In this document: in pieces, positions 55,150 through 55,890 of the stretch
How positions within the stretch are numbered: the first letter of the stretch is position 1
Layout of the letters: each line of letters starts with the position of its first letter
Notes under the pieces: generated by a model
Seen by the model: only the letters and a program-made list of their open reading frames with translations
What the model was told of the DNA's origin: nothing
The model's database searches: none
Source of the DNA: Novosphingobium organovorum
GTDB lineage: Bacteria; Pseudomonadota; Alphaproteobacteria; Sphingomonadales; Sphingomonadaceae
Direction of reading: 5' to 3'
Length of the DNA: 55,890 nt
NCBI RefSeq assembly: GCF_022832435.1
Contig: NZ_JALHLF010000009.1
Span: 1 to 55,890, forward strand
Made by a program: the position numbers and the translations under genes

Positions 55150-55890
<741 letters not shown>

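Overview
GC-rich DNA with dense, often overlapping genes. An alphaproteobacterium is the best guess, because of the fixABCX-nifA operon, a NifA with the oxygen-sensitive cysteine pattern, a NodT-type efflux lipoprotein and the absence of nifL. A diazotrophic sphingomonad (Novosphingobium/Sphingomonas-like) would fit, but that is inference. No rRNA, tRNA, CRISPR array or intact insertion sequence was seen. Layout. (1) About 0.5-10 kb holds exopolysaccharide genes: galE, a TPR-like membrane protein, a Wzc-type co-polymerase/tyrosine kinase, a Wzy-type polymerase, a small exported protein, a PDZ-M48 peptidase, a Wza/GumB-type export lipoprotein and a UDP-sugar epimerase. (2) About 10.3-23.5 kb is accessory and regulatory: a Crp/Fnr regulator, a three-gene operon joining a membrane TIR-TPR protein to an unknown beta-rich protein and a TPR protein with a SLOG-like segment, a MacAB-NodT efflux system with a divergent two-component pair, and a MASE1-PAS-GGDEF protein. 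(3) 23.6-34.4 kb is one leftward nif/fix operon, iscA-nifU-nifS-nifV-cysE-nifW-fixABCX-nifA. Its sigma54 promoter and NifA site sit in a divergent region facing an unknown 202-aa protein. (4) About 35-36 kb holds wreckage of dTDP-rhamnose genes and a perfect 21-bp inverted repeat. (5) 36.4-47.6 kb is the leftward nitrogenase run nifHDKENX, a NifX-associated gene, a DUF683 gene, fdxB, nifQ, a truncated haemoglobin, a Rieske protein, a CooA-like CO sensor and cowN. A CooA-type palindrome lies just before cowN. (6) The nifH promoter region is also divergent: two NifA sites lie between the nifH sigma54 promoter and one for a receiver-like protein that lacks its phosphoacceptor Asp, followed by a molbindin. 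(7) 48.8-51.1 kb carries a siderophore-interacting protein and a ClC-type fluoride exporter behind a probable fluoride riboswitch. (8) 51.2-55.9 kb is a leftward nif accessory run: partial fdxN, a TPR protein, two nifZ genes, two small proteins, a DegT-like protein without its PLP lysine, a 2Fe-2S ferredoxin, BolA, a CGFS glutaredoxin and a tandem-Mop protein. How it works together: NifA and sigma54 switch on the nitrogenase and Fe-S/cofactor genes. FixABCX and the ferredoxins supply electrons. NifQ and the Mop proteins handle molybdenum. NifUSV, IscA, BolA and Grx handle Fe-S and homocitrate supply. CooA/CowN would protect the enzyme from CO. nifB is not in the window and may lie just beyond the right edge, next to fdxN. 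Most long antisense ORFs are GC-driven shadows and are left out.
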